Assembly (NCBI RefSeq): GCF_004378255.1
Contig: NZ_SNQG01000002.1
Location: 310,001-374,000 of the forward strand
Direction: 5' to 3'
Origin: Mucilaginibacter phyllosphaerae
GTDB lineage: Bacteria > Bacteroidota > Bacteroidia > Sphingobacteriales > Sphingobacteriaceae
Length of the DNA: 64,000 nucleotides
The translations under genes and the position numbers were made by a program. Of the stretch, positions 10,601-17,877 are shown one piece after another. Below the pieces are notes generated by a model. The model made no database searches and was not told the DNA's origin. It worked only from the letters and a program-made list of their open reading frames with translations. Every line of letters begins with the position of its first letter. Position 1 is the stretch's first letter.

Positions 10601-10907
10601 GGCGGTTAGATATAGCCAGTTTAACATTAATAACATTACTGGTTATAGCTAATTCTGTAGTGGTGTAACCAATAAAGCTGAAAAATAATGTACCTGCCCC
10701 GGCGGGTACTGATAATGAATATTTACCATCTGCAGATGTTTGCGTACCAATGCCGGTACCTTTAACACCTACGCTAACCCCGGGGATTGGTAAGCCATCA
10801 TCCTGGGCAATTACGGTCCCGGTAATAATTCGGGTTTGAGATTGTGCATGCAGGCCGGAAAAGGCCATAACAATCCCAATAAAAATTTTGAGTAAATTTT
10901 TTTTCAT
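7680..10907 (-). CDS. SusC/RagA-family TonB-linked outer-membrane transporter
   Basis: This 1075-residue protein starts with a signal peptide (ending about residue 23), then a carboxypeptidase-like regulatory domain (ITGTVIAQDDGLPIPGVSVG, continuing to about residue 110), then a plug with IDQALVGKIPGAQISS and GTPGARANIVLRGINTI, then a 22-strand beta-barrel ending in the aromatic-rich SYQVGLNLGF. It takes up substrate across the outer membrane using TonB energy, in complex with the SusD protein encoded 20 bp downstream. No sigma/anti-sigma pair or hybrid sensor lies beside it, so regulation is not visible apart from a weak promoter match upstream. Confidence 0.93.
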   Translation of the reverse strand: MKKNLLKIFIGIVMAFSGLHAQSQTRIITGTVIAQDDGLPIPGVSVGVKGTGIGTQTSADGKYSLSVPAGAGTLFFSFIGYTTTELAITSNVINVKLAISNRQLTEVVVTGSGVATSKARLGISVEAVSSKNLPQTPTASIDQALVGKIPGAQISSVDGTPGARANIVLRGINTIQRGTYPMILVDGVESGATDISLLDLSNVDRIEVVQGAASSTIYGAQGANGVIQVFTKKGQKGKPQINISSSVAANSIINSGNVHQAKFNSFKTDANGNFIDNSGNIIALDRDGIYPGVSWAFPSGNGNPTAMSNPLNIADKSYGTNLKYYDHIKQLFKTAYTTNNSVNISGATEKIDYNFGITNNHQQSTIRTNGYNDRTNLITNLGIELFKGFTLRSITQLIYTRNTLNRNLGIGNSGGIFNALNASPFYDFNQKLADGTYPFSLNSGTVSVNGNNPFYYTEYGHTRDNRIDILQNLQADYKINKFLELNAKYGLNYSNQEANYIYENQSANIASQDLNTFIGNFAGDNTGELNKNTYKTTFQNFNGSAIIRTDFQKDFHINAPITTATLLQYDYRNRKYQEFDTYGLGLPSYPIYNFNQTQTQAVAYDYTEPFITYGYVVNQKIDVGEFGGVSGGFRSDYSSAYGQGSKPFTFPNVNAYIRLSSFDFWKNSSLGRRVSEFKLRAAYGKAGIQPQPFDRYPTLVPQNLGTNLAFALQNASKNPNLSVEISKETEFGTDFSVNGLTGNWLSLFNFSATYWRRKGTNVIYDVAVPPSTGAGTIKTNAIDLSSNGFQASLNINVLHSKDFNWSFTTNFSRQTSKIDAINGPSIILASAAGSTQLTLNAGTKIGQIYGYKALTSLTEVNQAGVRYIADADLGNYEIVNGRVVNKATKGVQFTNEAYSFGDPNPKFNMSFINSFSYKQLSLGFQFDWVHGSHLYNQTKEWMYRDGISSDYDIPVTIDGKTAAYTAYYRSIYADYFGARNGPARNGTKDYFYEDASFVRLRNVSLSWDFAGLIKNKVFRKVQLTFTGRNLLTFTKYTGFDPEISTGTSNSAFDRGVDNSSSPNLKSYQVGLNLGF

Positions 10908-10941
10908 GAATTTGATCAGTTATAGTTAAAAGTTAATTAAA

Positions 10942-10972
10942 GCAAGGTAAGTATGTAACATTTATAATACAA
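10942..10972 (-). promoter_or_regulatory. candidate promoter of susC/susD
   Basis: On the minus strand TTG (10970-10972) is separated by 20 bases from TACCTTGC (10942-10949), close to TTTG-N19-TAnnTTTG with two mismatches at the end of the -7 box. It lies 35 bp before the SusC start. Confidence 0.4.
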
Positions 10973-11244
10973 TTGAAGCATGATTTTTACTTTTTTATTA
11001 AATTATTGTTTCAATTAGGCTTAATAAATATGTTAATTGTTAAAATGGTATTAGATATTTAATGATTTAATAAAAAATACTGGTGAAAAACTAAATTTTA
11101 TCTAAAAATTAGCCCGTATTTAATTAGATATGTACAAAAAATGATCTTTTTATTAAAAATTTATTAGAATGACAACTAATACCGGAATTGCATGAATTTT
11201 ATTTTGACGAGGGCGGGTGAATTGGAGGGAGATAAATAAAAATT
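10973..11244. other. AT-rich divergent intergenic region
   Basis: The gap between the SusC gene and the acyl-CoA dehydrogenase (10908-11313) is very AT-rich. Apart from the promoter candidates and the palindrome listed separately, no gene, repeat or RNA structure could be recognised in it. Confidence 0.6.
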
Positions 11245-11270
11245 TATTTACTATGCATGCATAGTAAATA
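11245..11270. promoter_or_regulatory. 26-bp perfect palindrome, probable operator
   Basis: Positions 11245-11257 are the exact reverse complement of 11258-11270, centred on ATGCATGCAT. A -7-like box, TATATTTA, follows at 11275-11282, 32 bp before the acyl-CoA dehydrogenase start. The palindrome therefore fills the space where the -33 box and spacer would lie, as expected for the operator of a dimeric repressor (TetR or MarR type). No regulator gene is adjacent. Confidence 0.7.
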
Positions 11271-11313
11271 TTGCTATATTTACCGCAACCAATTATAAAT
11301 CTACTTTTTAAAT

Positions 11314-12486
11314 ATGGATCATCTGTTAACCGATAGTCCTGCCGGCTACGACTTTTCTACCAGCGAGAATCAAAAAATGATAGGCCGCATGGCCAAAGAT
11401 TTTGCCGAAAAACACATCAAACCAAACGTAATGGAATGGGATGAGGCGCAGCATTTCCCGGTAGACTTGTTTAAACAACTGGGCGAAACCGGCATGATGG
11501 GAGTGCTGGTACCAGAAGAATACGGCGGTTCGGGCTTTGGTTATGCAGAATATGTAACCGTAATTTCAGAGATAGCGAAAGTATGCGGATCTATTGGTTT
11601 ATCAGTTGCTGCGCATAATTCCTTGTGTACGGGGCATATCCTGGCATTTGCCAATGAGGAGCAAAAACAGCGCTGGTTACCCAAACTGGCTACTGCAGAA
11701 TGGATAGGGGCCTGGGGTTTAACCGAAGCCAATACCGGCAGCGATGCCATGCGGATGGCTACCACAGCAGTTTTAGATGGTGATCATTATATTGTAAACG
11801 GATCTAAAAACTGGATAACCCATGGTAAAACAGGTAACATTGCGGTGGTTATGGTACGTACAGGCGAAAAAGGCGATAGTAAGGGAATATCGGCTTTGGT
11901 TGTTGAACGCGGCACCCCGGGCTTTAGTGCAGGTAAAAAAGAAAACAAACTGGGCATGCGTGCCTCAGAAACCACCGAAATGATATTTGATAATTGCCGG
12001 GTGCCAAAAGAGAACCTTTTGGGCGCAGAAGGTGATGGTTTTAAGCAGGCGATGAAGGTTTTGGATGGTGGCCGAATTTCTATTGCAGCCCTATCATTAG
12101 GGATTGCTAAAGGCGCGTTCGAAGCCGCGGTTGCTTACTCTAAAGAACGCCACCAGTTTGGGCAGCCGATCAGTAATTTTCAGGGGATCGCCTTTAAACT
12201 GGCCGATATGGCTACCGAGATAGAGGCTGCCGAACTATTAATTATGCAGGCCGCCGATCTGAAGAACCGCCATTTGCCGGTTACCAAGCAATCTGCTATG
12301 GCAAAATACTATGCATCAGAAGTGGCAGTACGCTGCGCAAATGAGGCGGTACAGATCTTCGGTGGATATGGTTATACTAAAGATTTCCCGGTAGAGAAAT
12401 ACTACCGCGATGCCAAACTTTGTACTATAGGCGAAGGCACTTCCGAGATCCAGAAGATCGTGATCAGCCGGGAAGTGTTAAAGTAA
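11314..12486 (+). CDS. acyl-CoA dehydrogenase
   Basis: This 390-residue flavoenzyme has the three domains of the family: a helical N-terminus, a beta middle domain with WGLTEANTGSDAMRM and WITHG, and a helical C-terminus ending CTIGEGTSEIQKIVISREVL. The Glu of GEGTSE matches the catalytic base of short/medium-chain enzymes. It oxidises an acyl-CoA to the trans-2-enoyl-CoA and passes electrons to ETF, in fatty acid or branched-chain amino acid breakdown; chain specificity cannot be told. It is a single-gene unit with a palindromic operator upstream and a strong terminator downstream. Confidence 0.93.
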   Translation: MDHLLTDSPAGYDFSTSENQKMIGRMAKDFAEKHIKPNVMEWDEAQHFPVDLFKQLGETGMMGVLVPEEYGGSGFGYAEYVTVISEIAKVCGSIGLSVAAHNSLCTGHILAFANEEQKQRWLPKLATAEWIGAWGLTEANTGSDAMRMATTAVLDGDHYIVNGSKNWITHGKTGNIAVVMVRTGEKGDSKGISALVVERGTPGFSAGKKENKLGMRASETTEMIFDNCRVPKENLLGAEGDGFKQAMKVLDGGRISIAALSLGIAKGAFEAAVAYSKERHQFGQPISNFQGIAFKLADMATEIEAAELLIMQAADLKNRHLPVTKQSAMAKYYASEVAVRCANEAVQIFGGYGYTKDFPVEKYYRDAKLCTIGEGTSEIQKIVISREVLK

Positions 12487-12518
12487 AACTAAACTGATCT
12501 ATTATAAACCTAAGTATG

Positions 12519-12546
12519 CCCGCAGCTTAACAGCTGCGGGTTTTTT
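12519..12546 (+). terminator. rho-independent terminator after acyl-CoA dehydrogenase
   Basis: A perfect 9-bp stem, CCCGCAGCT (12519-12527) with AGCTGCGGG (12532-12540), a TAAC loop and six T residues. It lies 32 bp after the dehydrogenase stop and just touches the 3' end of the small convergent gene. Confidence 0.9.
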
Positions 12547-12796
12547 ATTGGCTTACCTTAACCGGGATAGGCGTAACATAGTAAAAGGCGCTGCGGTCTA
12601 CATTTTTGATGTTTACGTCCATCGTTTCGAGCATTTTAGTAATGTTTACATTGATGCTGCCATCGGCATTTACCGGCAGGGTTACATATTTTTTGGTATC
12701 GGCCATAGCGGGGGTGATGGTGCTTTTAACCAGGTTTAGGGTTAGGGCTACGGCAATAATGGTTAGGATAATTTTGGTGTACAGGTCGGTTTTCAT
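12545..12796 (-). CDS. small hypothetical protein with N-terminal membrane anchor
   Basis: This 83-residue protein was not recognised. It has a short charged start (MKTDLYTK), one hydrophobic segment (IILTIIAVALTLNLV) that could be a membrane anchor or uncleaved signal, and a soluble tail with KKYVTLPVNADGSINVNI and a VTPIPVKV end. A start of this type followed by a short beta-rich tail is seen in small conserved Bacteroidota proteins of unknown role. The gene is convergent with the dehydrogenase, and its stop lies in the T-run of that gene's terminator. It lies 85 bp downstream of tRNA-Gly on the same strand but behind that gene's terminator, so it probably has its own promoter. Confidence 0.65.
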   Translation of the reverse strand: MKTDLYTKIILTIIAVALTLNLVKSTITPAMADTKKYVTLPVNADGSINVNITKMLETMDVNIKNVDRSAFYYVTPIPVKVSQ

Positions 12797-12847
12797 CTAT
12801 GTTTTTTGCTTGAAGATACAAAACAAACGTTAAACAAGTGGCCGCAA

Positions 12848-12880
12848 ATAAAAAAATCCTCCCTGGTTACAGGAAGGATT
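12848..12880 (-). terminator. terminator after tRNA-Gly
   Basis: On the minus strand an 11-bp stem (12855-12865 with 12870-12880, one G-T pair) and a 4-base loop is followed by a run of T residues at 12849-12856. It starts right after the encoded CCA of the tRNA. Confidence 0.85.
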
Positions 12881-12881
12881 G

Positions 12882-12957
<76 letters not shown>

Positions 12958-12967
12958 GTTGGGGTGG

Positions 12968-12997
12968 CAAAAGTATAATTTTAGTTTAAATAGCAAA
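12968..12997 (-). promoter_or_regulatory. promoter of tRNA-Gly
   Basis: On the minus strand TTTG (12994-12997), an 18-base spacer and a perfect TACTTTTG (TAnnTTTG) box at 12968-12975. Transcription would start a few bases before the tRNA. Confidence 0.7.
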
Positions 12998-13024
12998 AAA
13001 ATATTTTGAAATAGTTTGTTGTTA

Positions 13025-13057
13025 AGATTTGACAACTTTTTAAAAGTTGTCAAATCT
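13025..13057. repeat. 16-bp perfect inverted repeat
   Basis: AGATTTGACAACTTTT (13025-13040) and its exact reverse complement (13042-13057) are separated by one T. It stands upstream of the tRNA-Gly promoter in a gene-free stretch. It could be an operator, a cruciform or a dispersed intergenic repeat; there is no T-run to make it a terminator. Confidence 0.75.
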
Positions 13058-13084
13058 GCTGTACTGCGTTATCTATGGCTGGAA

Positions 13085-13118
13085 GTGTTCACGTTCACGG
13101 CCGTGAACACCTGTGAAC
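13085..13118. repeat. clustered GTTCAC/GTGAAC half-sites
   Basis: Four copies of one hexamer: GTTCAC at 13087 and 13093, then GTGAAC at 13103 and 13113. The middle pair forms the 16-bp perfect palindrome GTTCACGGCCGTGAAC (13093-13108). This looks like a multi-site operator or a structured repeat; no adjacent gene explains it. Confidence 0.6.
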
Positions 13119-13206
13119 TTTAATAAATAGCTGATAATCAGTTGTTTTAAATTCAGCTACTGGCAAAATATAGTCACCATTTTCTTTGGTATAATTACTA
13201 AGAGGT

Positions 13207-13303
13207 AGCCCCGATGAGGTACAGGCATTGCCAACTAAACCCGATTGCAGCAGATACCGACCCGGCGCCTAAGGCCTGTGCAGTATGAGCGGAAAGCGGG
13301 GCT
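13207..13303. other. possible structured RNA or dispersed element
   Basis: A segment of about 97 bases is closed by AGCCCCG (13207-13213) and CGGGGCT (13297-13303). A nested second pairing, ACAGGC (13221-13226) with GCCTGT (13274-13279), lies inside. It is GC-rich unlike its surroundings and contains no plausible coding frame. It resembles uncharacterised intergenic elements that I recall from related genomes, but this cannot be confirmed here. Confidence 0.4.
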
Positions 13304-13392
13304 GGCGGGAGATAGCAGCACAGCAATTGCTTTACCTGTCGCGTAATTCAGTTCTTCCGCATCATTATTTATATGACAGATTAAAAAGTAAG

Positions 13393-13464
13393 GTGTCATG
13401 GTGAGCCTGTCGAACCATTAGCAGCCTATTCCCGCTGCACCCCTTCGACAAGCTCAGGGTGGCA
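13393..13464. repeat. REP-like dispersed inverted repeat
   Basis: GTGAGCCTGTCGAACC (13401-13416) and CCTTCGACAAGCTCAGGG (13442-13459) are imperfect reverse complements about 25 bases apart. This is the common intergenic CTGAGCTTGTCGAAGG-type repeat. When read as protein it gives the tell-tale peptides LSLSKG and VRQAHHD, which betray spurious ORFs in many genomes. Confidence 0.8.
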
Positions 13465-13533
13465 TTACCCGCTGTTATTTTACTCTCCCTCCACCTAATC
13501 AACCCATTACAAAAAACTTTTTCATCCAAGCCC

Positions 13534-13563
13534 TTGAAAATCAAAAAATAGTACCTACCTTTG
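13534..13563 (+). promoter_or_regulatory. promoter of the rpsL operon
   Basis: TTG (13534-13536), a 19-base spacer and a perfect TACCTTTG box (13556-13563) match the Bacteroidota housekeeping promoter. Transcription would start near 13570, about 40 bases before rpsL. Confidence 0.85.
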
Positions 13564-13608
13564 CAGTCCTTAAAATAAGGATAAAACTGTAAATACAAAA
13601 AAGCAAAA

Positions 13609-14022
13609 ATGCCTACTATTCAGCAATTAGTTAGAAAAGGTAGAGTAGCTCTGGTTGACAAGAGTAAGTCGCCAGCGTTGGACAGCTGTCCACAGCGAAG
13701 AGGCGTGTGCACCCGTGTGTACACCACTACCCCTAAAAAACCAAACTCAGCAATGCGTAAAGTTGCACGTGTGCGCCTTACAAATGGTAAAGAAGTTAAC
13801 GCCTACATCCCTGGTGAAGGCCACAACTTACAGGAACACTCTATTGTTTTGATCCGTGGTGGTCGTGTTAAGGATTTACCGGGTGTACGTTACCACATCA
13901 TCCGTGGTGCGTTAGATACTTCTGGTGTAGCCGGCCGTAACCAACGCCGTTCTAAATACGGTACTAAACGCCCTAAACCAGGACAAGCAGCTGCTGCCCC
14001 AACAAAAGGTAAAAAGAAATAA
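13609..14022 (+). CDS. rpsL: 30S ribosomal protein S12
   Basis: This 137-residue protein carries the invariant S12 core: [48 protein letters not shown] and the Lys in TTPKKPNS linked to streptomycin response. S12 sits at the decoding centre and is needed for translational accuracy. A basic Ala/Lys tail ([11 protein letters not shown]) extends it beyond the usual 124 residues. It is the first gene of an operon with rpsG, fusA and rpsJ, driven by the promoter at 13534-13563. rpsG follows after 19 bases that contain AAAGGAGG, a rare Shine-Dalgarno-like sequence in this window. Confidence 0.98.
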   Translation: MPTIQQLVRKGRVALVDKSKSPALDSCPQRRGVCTRVYTTTPKKPNSAMRKVARVRLTNGKEVNAYIPGEGHNLQEHSIVLIRGGRVKDLPGVRYHIIRGALDTSGVAGRNQRRSKYGTKRPKPGQAAAAPTKGKKK

Positions 14023-14041
14023 TTAAAGGAGGATAGTAAAA

Positions 14042-14509
14042 ATGAGAAAGTCAAAACCGAAAAAGAGAATCCTTCTTCCTGATCCAAAATTCAATGATGT
14101 TTTGGTAACCAGGTTTGTAAACAATATGATGTTCGACGGTAAAAAATCTACCGCTTACACTATATTTTACAACGCAATTGAAATTGTAGAGAAAAAAACA
14201 AGCGAAAACGGCTTAGATAGCTGGAAAAAAGCTTTAAATAACGTAATGCCTGCTGTTGAAGTAAAAAGCCGCCGTGTTGGTGGTGCTAACTTCCAGGTAC
14301 CTACAGAAGTTCGCCCGGAACGTAAAGTAGCTTTAGGCATGAAATGGCTGATCAGCTATGCACGCCGTCGTGGTGAAAAAACCATGATGGAGAAATTAGC
14401 TGGCGAGATCATCTCTGCTGCTAAAGGCGAAGGCGCTGCTGTGAAGAAGAAAGAAGATACGCACAAAATGGCAGAAGCCAACAAAGCGTTCTCTCACTTT
14501 AGATTCTAA
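14042..14509 (+). CDS. rpsG: 30S ribosomal protein S7
   Basis: This 155-residue protein begins MRKSKPKKR and shows the S7 core [18 protein letters not shown], as well as [20 protein letters not shown] and [12 protein letters not shown]7 nucleates assembly of the 30S head and contacts the E site. It is the usual family length. It lies 19 bp after rpsL, preceded by an AAAGGAGG sequence, and is followed by a 101-bp self-complementary gap before fusA. Confidence 0.98.
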   Translation: MRKSKPKKRILLPDPKFNDVLVTRFVNNMMFDGKKSTAYTIFYNAIEIVEKKTSENGLDSWKKALNNVMPAVEVKSRRVGGANFQVPTEVRPERKVALGMKWLISYARRRGEKTMMEKLAGEIISAAKGEGAAVKKKEDTHKMAEANKAFSHFRF

Positions 14510-14610
14510 AAAATAATTAGCGATTTAGCGAATTTGTGATTTATTGATTTGGTAACATGTTACTAATTCAAAAATCACTAATTCGCTAATTCAATAAATC
14601 AATAATTGAA
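14510..14610. repeat. self-complementary AT-rich repeat between rpsG and fusA
   Basis: The gap is built of short repeats such as TTAGCGA, AATTCGCTAA, TTTATTGATTT and AATAAATCAATAA. The left half (about 14514-14556) is an imperfect reverse complement of the right half (14559-14607), with the apex at the palindrome GTAACATGTTAC (14552-14563). The transcript would fold into a long hairpin just before fusA. Confidence 0.7.
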
Positions 14611-16725
14611 ATGTCAAGAGATCTAAGATATACAAGAAACATAGGTATTGCTGCGCACATTGATGCCGGTAAAACCACTACTACCGAGCGTATTCTGTAT
14701 TACTCGGGTGTGAGCCATAAAATTGGCGAGGTACACGAGGGTGCAGCTACGATGGACTGGATGGCGCAGGAGCAGGAACGTGGTATTACCATTACATCTG
14801 CTGCTACCACTATCGACTGGAAATACAGAGGCCAGAAATACCACATCAACATTATTGATACCCCGGGCCACGTGGATTTTACCGTAGAGGTAAACCGCAG
14901 CTTACGTGTATTAGATGGTTTGGTTTTCTTGTTTAGTGCGGTTGACGGTGTTGAACCTCAATCAGAAACCAACTGGAGGCTTGCTAACAACTATAACGTT
15001 GCCCGTATCGGTTTCGTTAATAAGATGGACCGTAGCGGTGCCGATTTCTTAAACGTTGTTAAGCAGGTAAAAAGCATGTTAGGCAGCAACGCCGTTCCGC
15101 TTCAATTGCCAATTGGCGCCGAAGAGAGCTTTAAAGGTGTTGTTGATTTAATTAACTGGAGAGGTATTGTTTGGAATGAGCATGATAAAGGTATGACCTT
15201 TACTGAAGTGCCTATCCCGGAGGATATGATCGAAGAAGCTACCGAATGGAGAGAAAAATTGTTGGAATCAGTTGCTGATTACGATGAGAGCCTGATGGAG
15301 AAATTCTTTGACGATCCGGAATCGATCACCGAGCGCGAAATTTTAGATGCATTGCGTAAAGCAGTGTTAGATGCTAAAATTGTGCCTATGGTTTGCGGTT
15401 CATCTTTCAAAAACAAAGGTGTACAAACCATGCTTGATTATGTGATGGAATTACTTCCTTCACCGATGGATGTTGACGGTATTGTGGGTACTAACCCGGA
15501 TACCGGCGAAGAAATTGTTCGCCAGCCATCAGAAAAAGAACCATTTGCAGCATTGGCGTTTAAAATCGCAACCGATCCTTTCGTAGGTCGTTTATGCTTT
15601 ATCCGCGTTTACTCAGGTAACCTGGAAGCGGGTTCATATGTGCACAACATGCGTTCAGATAACAAAGAGCGTATTTCCCGTATCTTCCAGATGCATGCTA
15701 ACAAGCAAAACCCTATCCCTAACGTAGGTGCAGGTGATATTGCTGCGGTAGTAGGCTTTAAAGATATTAAAACAGGTGATACACTTTGTGATGAGAAACA
15801 CCCTATCGTTCTGGAGTCGATGAACTTCCCTGACCCGGTTATCGGTTTAGCTATTGAGCCTAAAACTCAGGCAGACGTTGATAAATTGGGTATGGCTTTA
15901 GGTAAATTATCTGAAGAGGATCCAACCTTCCGTGTAAACTCTGACGAAGAAACCGGCCAAACCGTAATTAGCGGTATGGGCGAGCTTCACTTAGATATCA
16001 TTATGGACCGTCTTAAACGCGAGTTTAAGGTTGAGGTTAACCAGGGTGCGCCACAAGTAGCTTTCAAAGAAGCTATTACAGGTACAACACAACACCGCGA
16101 AACTTACAAGAAACAAACCGGTGGCCGTGGTAAATTTGCTGATATCCAGGTGGTTTTATCACCAAACGATGAAGGTAAAGAAGGTTTAACTTTCGTTAAC
16201 GAAATCTCTGGTGGTTCAATCCCGCGTGAATTTATCCCATCTGTTGAAAAAGGCTTCGCAGCTTCCTTAGCAAATGGTGTATTAGCAGGTTACCCGCTTA
16301 CAGGCTTAAAAGTAAGGTTAATTGATGGTTCATTCCACGCAGTCGATTCAGATGCGCTATCTTTCGAGTTAGCTGCTAAAATGGCCTACCGCGAGGCTTT
16401 ACCAAAATGTAAACCGGTATTACTTGAGCCGATCATGAAAATTGAGATCTTAACCCCTGAAGAAAACATGGGTGATGTTATCGGTGACATGAACCGTCGT
16501 CGTGGCCAGCTTTTAGGTATGGATAGCCGCGCAGGTGCACAGGTAATTAAAGCAACTGTACCACTTTCAGAAATGTTTGGTTATGTAACCCAGTTACGTA
16601 CTATTACATCTGGCCGTGCTACTTCAACCATGGAGTTTGATCACTATGCTGAAGCACCACGTAACGTACAGGATGAAATAGTTGCTAAAGCAAAAGGCAG
16701 AAAAGCAGCTGGTAGCAACGCATAA
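14611..16725 (+). CDS. fusA: elongation factor G
   Basis: This 704-residue GTPase has the G-domain motifs [15 protein letters not shown] (P-loop), the switch-I segment [19 protein letters not shown] and NKMD, followed by domains II to V ([20 protein letters not shown] and [20 protein letters not shown]). EF-G moves tRNAs and mRNA through the ribosome after peptide bond formation. Full length with no odd residues seen. It is the third gene of the str-type operon, set off on both sides by self-complementary spacers. Confidence 0.98.
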   Translation: MSRDLRYTRNIGIAAHIDAGKTTTTERILYYSGVSHKIGEVHEGAATMDWMAQEQERGITITSAATTIDWKYRGQKYHINIIDTPGHVDFTVEVNRSLRVLDGLVFLFSAVDGVEPQSETNWRLANNYNVARIGFVNKMDRSGADFLNVVKQVKSMLGSNAVPLQLPIGAEESFKGVVDLINWRGIVWNEHDKGMTFTEVPIPEDMIEEATEWREKLLESVADYDESLMEKFFDDPESITEREILDALRKAVLDAKIVPMVCGSSFKNKGVQTMLDYVMELLPSPMDVDGIVGTNPDTGEEIVRQPSEKEPFAALAFKIATDPFVGRLCFIRVYSGNLEAGSYVHNMRSDNKERISRIFQMHANKQNPIPNVGAGDIAAVVGFKDIKTGDTLCDEKHPIVLESMNFPDPVIGLAIEPKTQADVDKLGMALGKLSEEDPTFRVNSDEETGQTVISGMGELHLDIIMDRLKREFKVEVNQGAPQVAFKEAITGTTQHRETYKKQTGGRGKFADIQVVLSPNDEGKEGLTFVNEISGGSIPREFIPSVEKGFAASLANGVLAGYPLTGLKVRLIDGSFHAVDSDALSFELAAKMAYREALPKCKPVLLEPIMKIEILTPEENMGDVIGDMNRRRGQLLGMDSRAGAQVIKATVPLSEMFGYVTQLRTITSGRATSTMEFDHYAEAPRNVQDEIVAKAKGRKAAGSNA

Positions 16726-16740
16726 ATAAGTTGATGTGAA

Positions 16741-16810
16741 AATATGCAGATGTGCAGATATGCAAATATCATCCCGCACATTTGCATATACACACATCCG
16801 CACATATATA
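16741..16810. repeat. self-complementary repeat between fusA and rpsJ
   Basis: The left arm (16741-16770) repeats ATATGCAGATGTGCAG-like units; the right arm (16776-16810) repeats TTTGCATATACACACATCC-like units. The arms are imperfect reverse complements, giving a hairpin of about 30 bp between two genes of the same operon. The unit differs from the other spacers in this cluster. Confidence 0.7.
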
Positions 16811-16864
16811 AACAACCAATCATCCTAATAAATAGCTCTTAGGGTGGTTTAAAACAAAAATAAC

Positions 16865-17170
16865 ATGAGCCAAAGAATCAGGATCAAATTAAAATCGTAC
16901 GATTACAACTTGGTTGACAAATCAGCCGAGAAGATCGTTAAAACAGTAAAGCCAACAGGCGCTGTAGTTAGCGGACCACTTCCGTTACCAACCGAAAAGA
17001 AAATTTTTACTGTTTTACGTTCACCACACGTAAACAAAAAAGCACGCGAGCAATTCCAGTTATGTTCTTATAAACGTTTATTGGATATCTACAGCTCTAA
17101 CTCTAAAACTGTAGATGCGCTAATGAAGCTTGAATTGCCAAGCGGCGTTGAAGTTGAGATCAAAGTGTAA
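16865..17170 (+). CDS. rpsJ: 30S ribosomal protein S10
   Basis: This 101-residue S10 shows [40 protein letters not shown] and [17 protein letters not shown]10 is a head protein of the 30S subunit and partner of NusB in antitermination. It usually opens the S10 operon, directly before rplC. Here it ends the rpsL-rpsG-fusA operon and is closed by a strong terminator, with rplC 5.2 kb further on. Confidence 0.98.
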   Translation: MSQRIRIKLKSYDYNLVDKSAEKIVKTVKPTGAVVSGPLPLPTEKKIFTVLRSPHVNKKAREQFQLCSYKRLLDIYSSNSKTVDALMKLELPSGVEVEIKV

Positions 17171-17192
17171 CTGTACCGGAAGATCTATAGAA

Positions 17193-17223
17193 AAGCCATT
17201 CTTGAAAAAGAATGGCTTTTTTT
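17193..17223 (+). terminator. rho-independent terminator after rpsJ
   Basis: A perfect 11-bp stem, AAGCCATTCTT (17193-17203) with AAGAATGGCTT (17208-17218), a GAAA loop and a run of seven T residues. It separates rpsJ from the rest of the ribosomal cluster. Confidence 0.93.
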
Positions 17224-17234
17224 GTAGTTTCCCA

Positions 17235-17328
17235 ATCATCTGCGAGGTACGAAGTAATCTCTTTAAGCAAATCGGCCATGCAGGGTGTATGACTACTATA
17301 GCAGATTGCTTCGCACCTTGTAATAACG
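17235..17328. repeat. REP-like dispersed inverted repeat
   Basis: TGCGAGGTACGAAGTAATCT (17241-17260) and AGATTGCTTCGCACCTTG (17303-17320) are imperfect reverse complements. They resemble the widespread intergenic repeat built on TTGCGAGGNACGAAGCAATCT. The copy lies right behind the rpsJ terminator. Confidence 0.6.
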
Positions 17329-17367
17329 CTTGAGGGTTGGATATACATTTGTTAATTATACATGTAT

Positions 17368-17778
17368 TTATCCCTGTTGCGGTGGCCCTGCAGGGTCCAT
17401 CCACATAATTTCCCAGTGATGGCCGTCAAGATCTGCAAAGCTGTGTTGGTACATAAAACCATAGTCTGTAGCTGGGTTGGGGATAACAGCGCCTGCAGCT
17501 TCTGCTTTAGCTACCATTTCGTTTACGGCATCCTTGCTTTCGGCCGATAGGCAAATAGAACATTCCGCCTCTGTATGGGCGTCTATGATCCTTTTTTTAG
17601 TAAATGTCTGGAAGAAAGCTTTGGTGAGCAGCATTACATAAATGGTATCGCTGATGATCATGCAGGTTGCCTTCTCGTCGGTAAACTGCGGGTTAAACGT
17701 ATAGCCAAGTTTAGTGAAGAACGCAATAGATTTGTTAAGATCATTAACCGGCAGGTTTAAAAAAATTTGAGTTGCCAT
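17368..17778 (-). CDS. VOC-superfamily protein (glyoxalase/bleomycin-resistance-like)
   Basis: This 136-residue protein has the paired beta-alpha-beta-beta-beta modules of the vicinal oxygen chelate fold: FLNLPVNDLNKSIAFFTKLG near the start and SFADLDGHHWEIMWMDP at the end, where the Glu and His are candidate metal ligands. Such proteins range from lyases and dioxygenases to drug-binding proteins, and nothing here fixes the substrate. It is a single-gene unit with its own consensus promoter. It belongs to the block that interrupts the ribosomal supercluster. Confidence 0.85.
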   Translation of the reverse strand: MATQIFLNLPVNDLNKSIAFFTKLGYTFNPQFTDEKATCMIISDTIYVMLLTKAFFQTFTKKRIIDAHTEAECSICLSAESKDAVNEMVAKAEAAGAVIPNPATDYGFMYQHSFADLDGHHWEIMWMDPAGPPQQG

Positions 17779-17798
17779 ATTTAAGTTTGTTTGTTTAT

Positions 17799-17829
17799 CA
17801 AAAGTACACCGGGGCTACAATACTTCAAA
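17799..17829 (-). promoter_or_regulatory. promoter of the VOC gene
   Basis: On the minus strand TTTG (17826-17829), a 19-base spacer and TACTTTTG (17799-17806) match TTTG-N19-TAnnTTTG exactly, 21 bp before the start codon. Confidence 0.82.
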
Positions 17830-17877
17830 TGCGTAACACGACAAGTTAAGGGGGCGTTTGCGACAATCGGTCGCCGG

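Noticed and set aside
13365..13598. Minus-strand ORF of 77 codons before rpsL
   Set aside because: Its peptide contains LSLSKG and VRQAHHD, which come from translating a REP-like dispersed repeat; it also overlaps the rpsL promoter.
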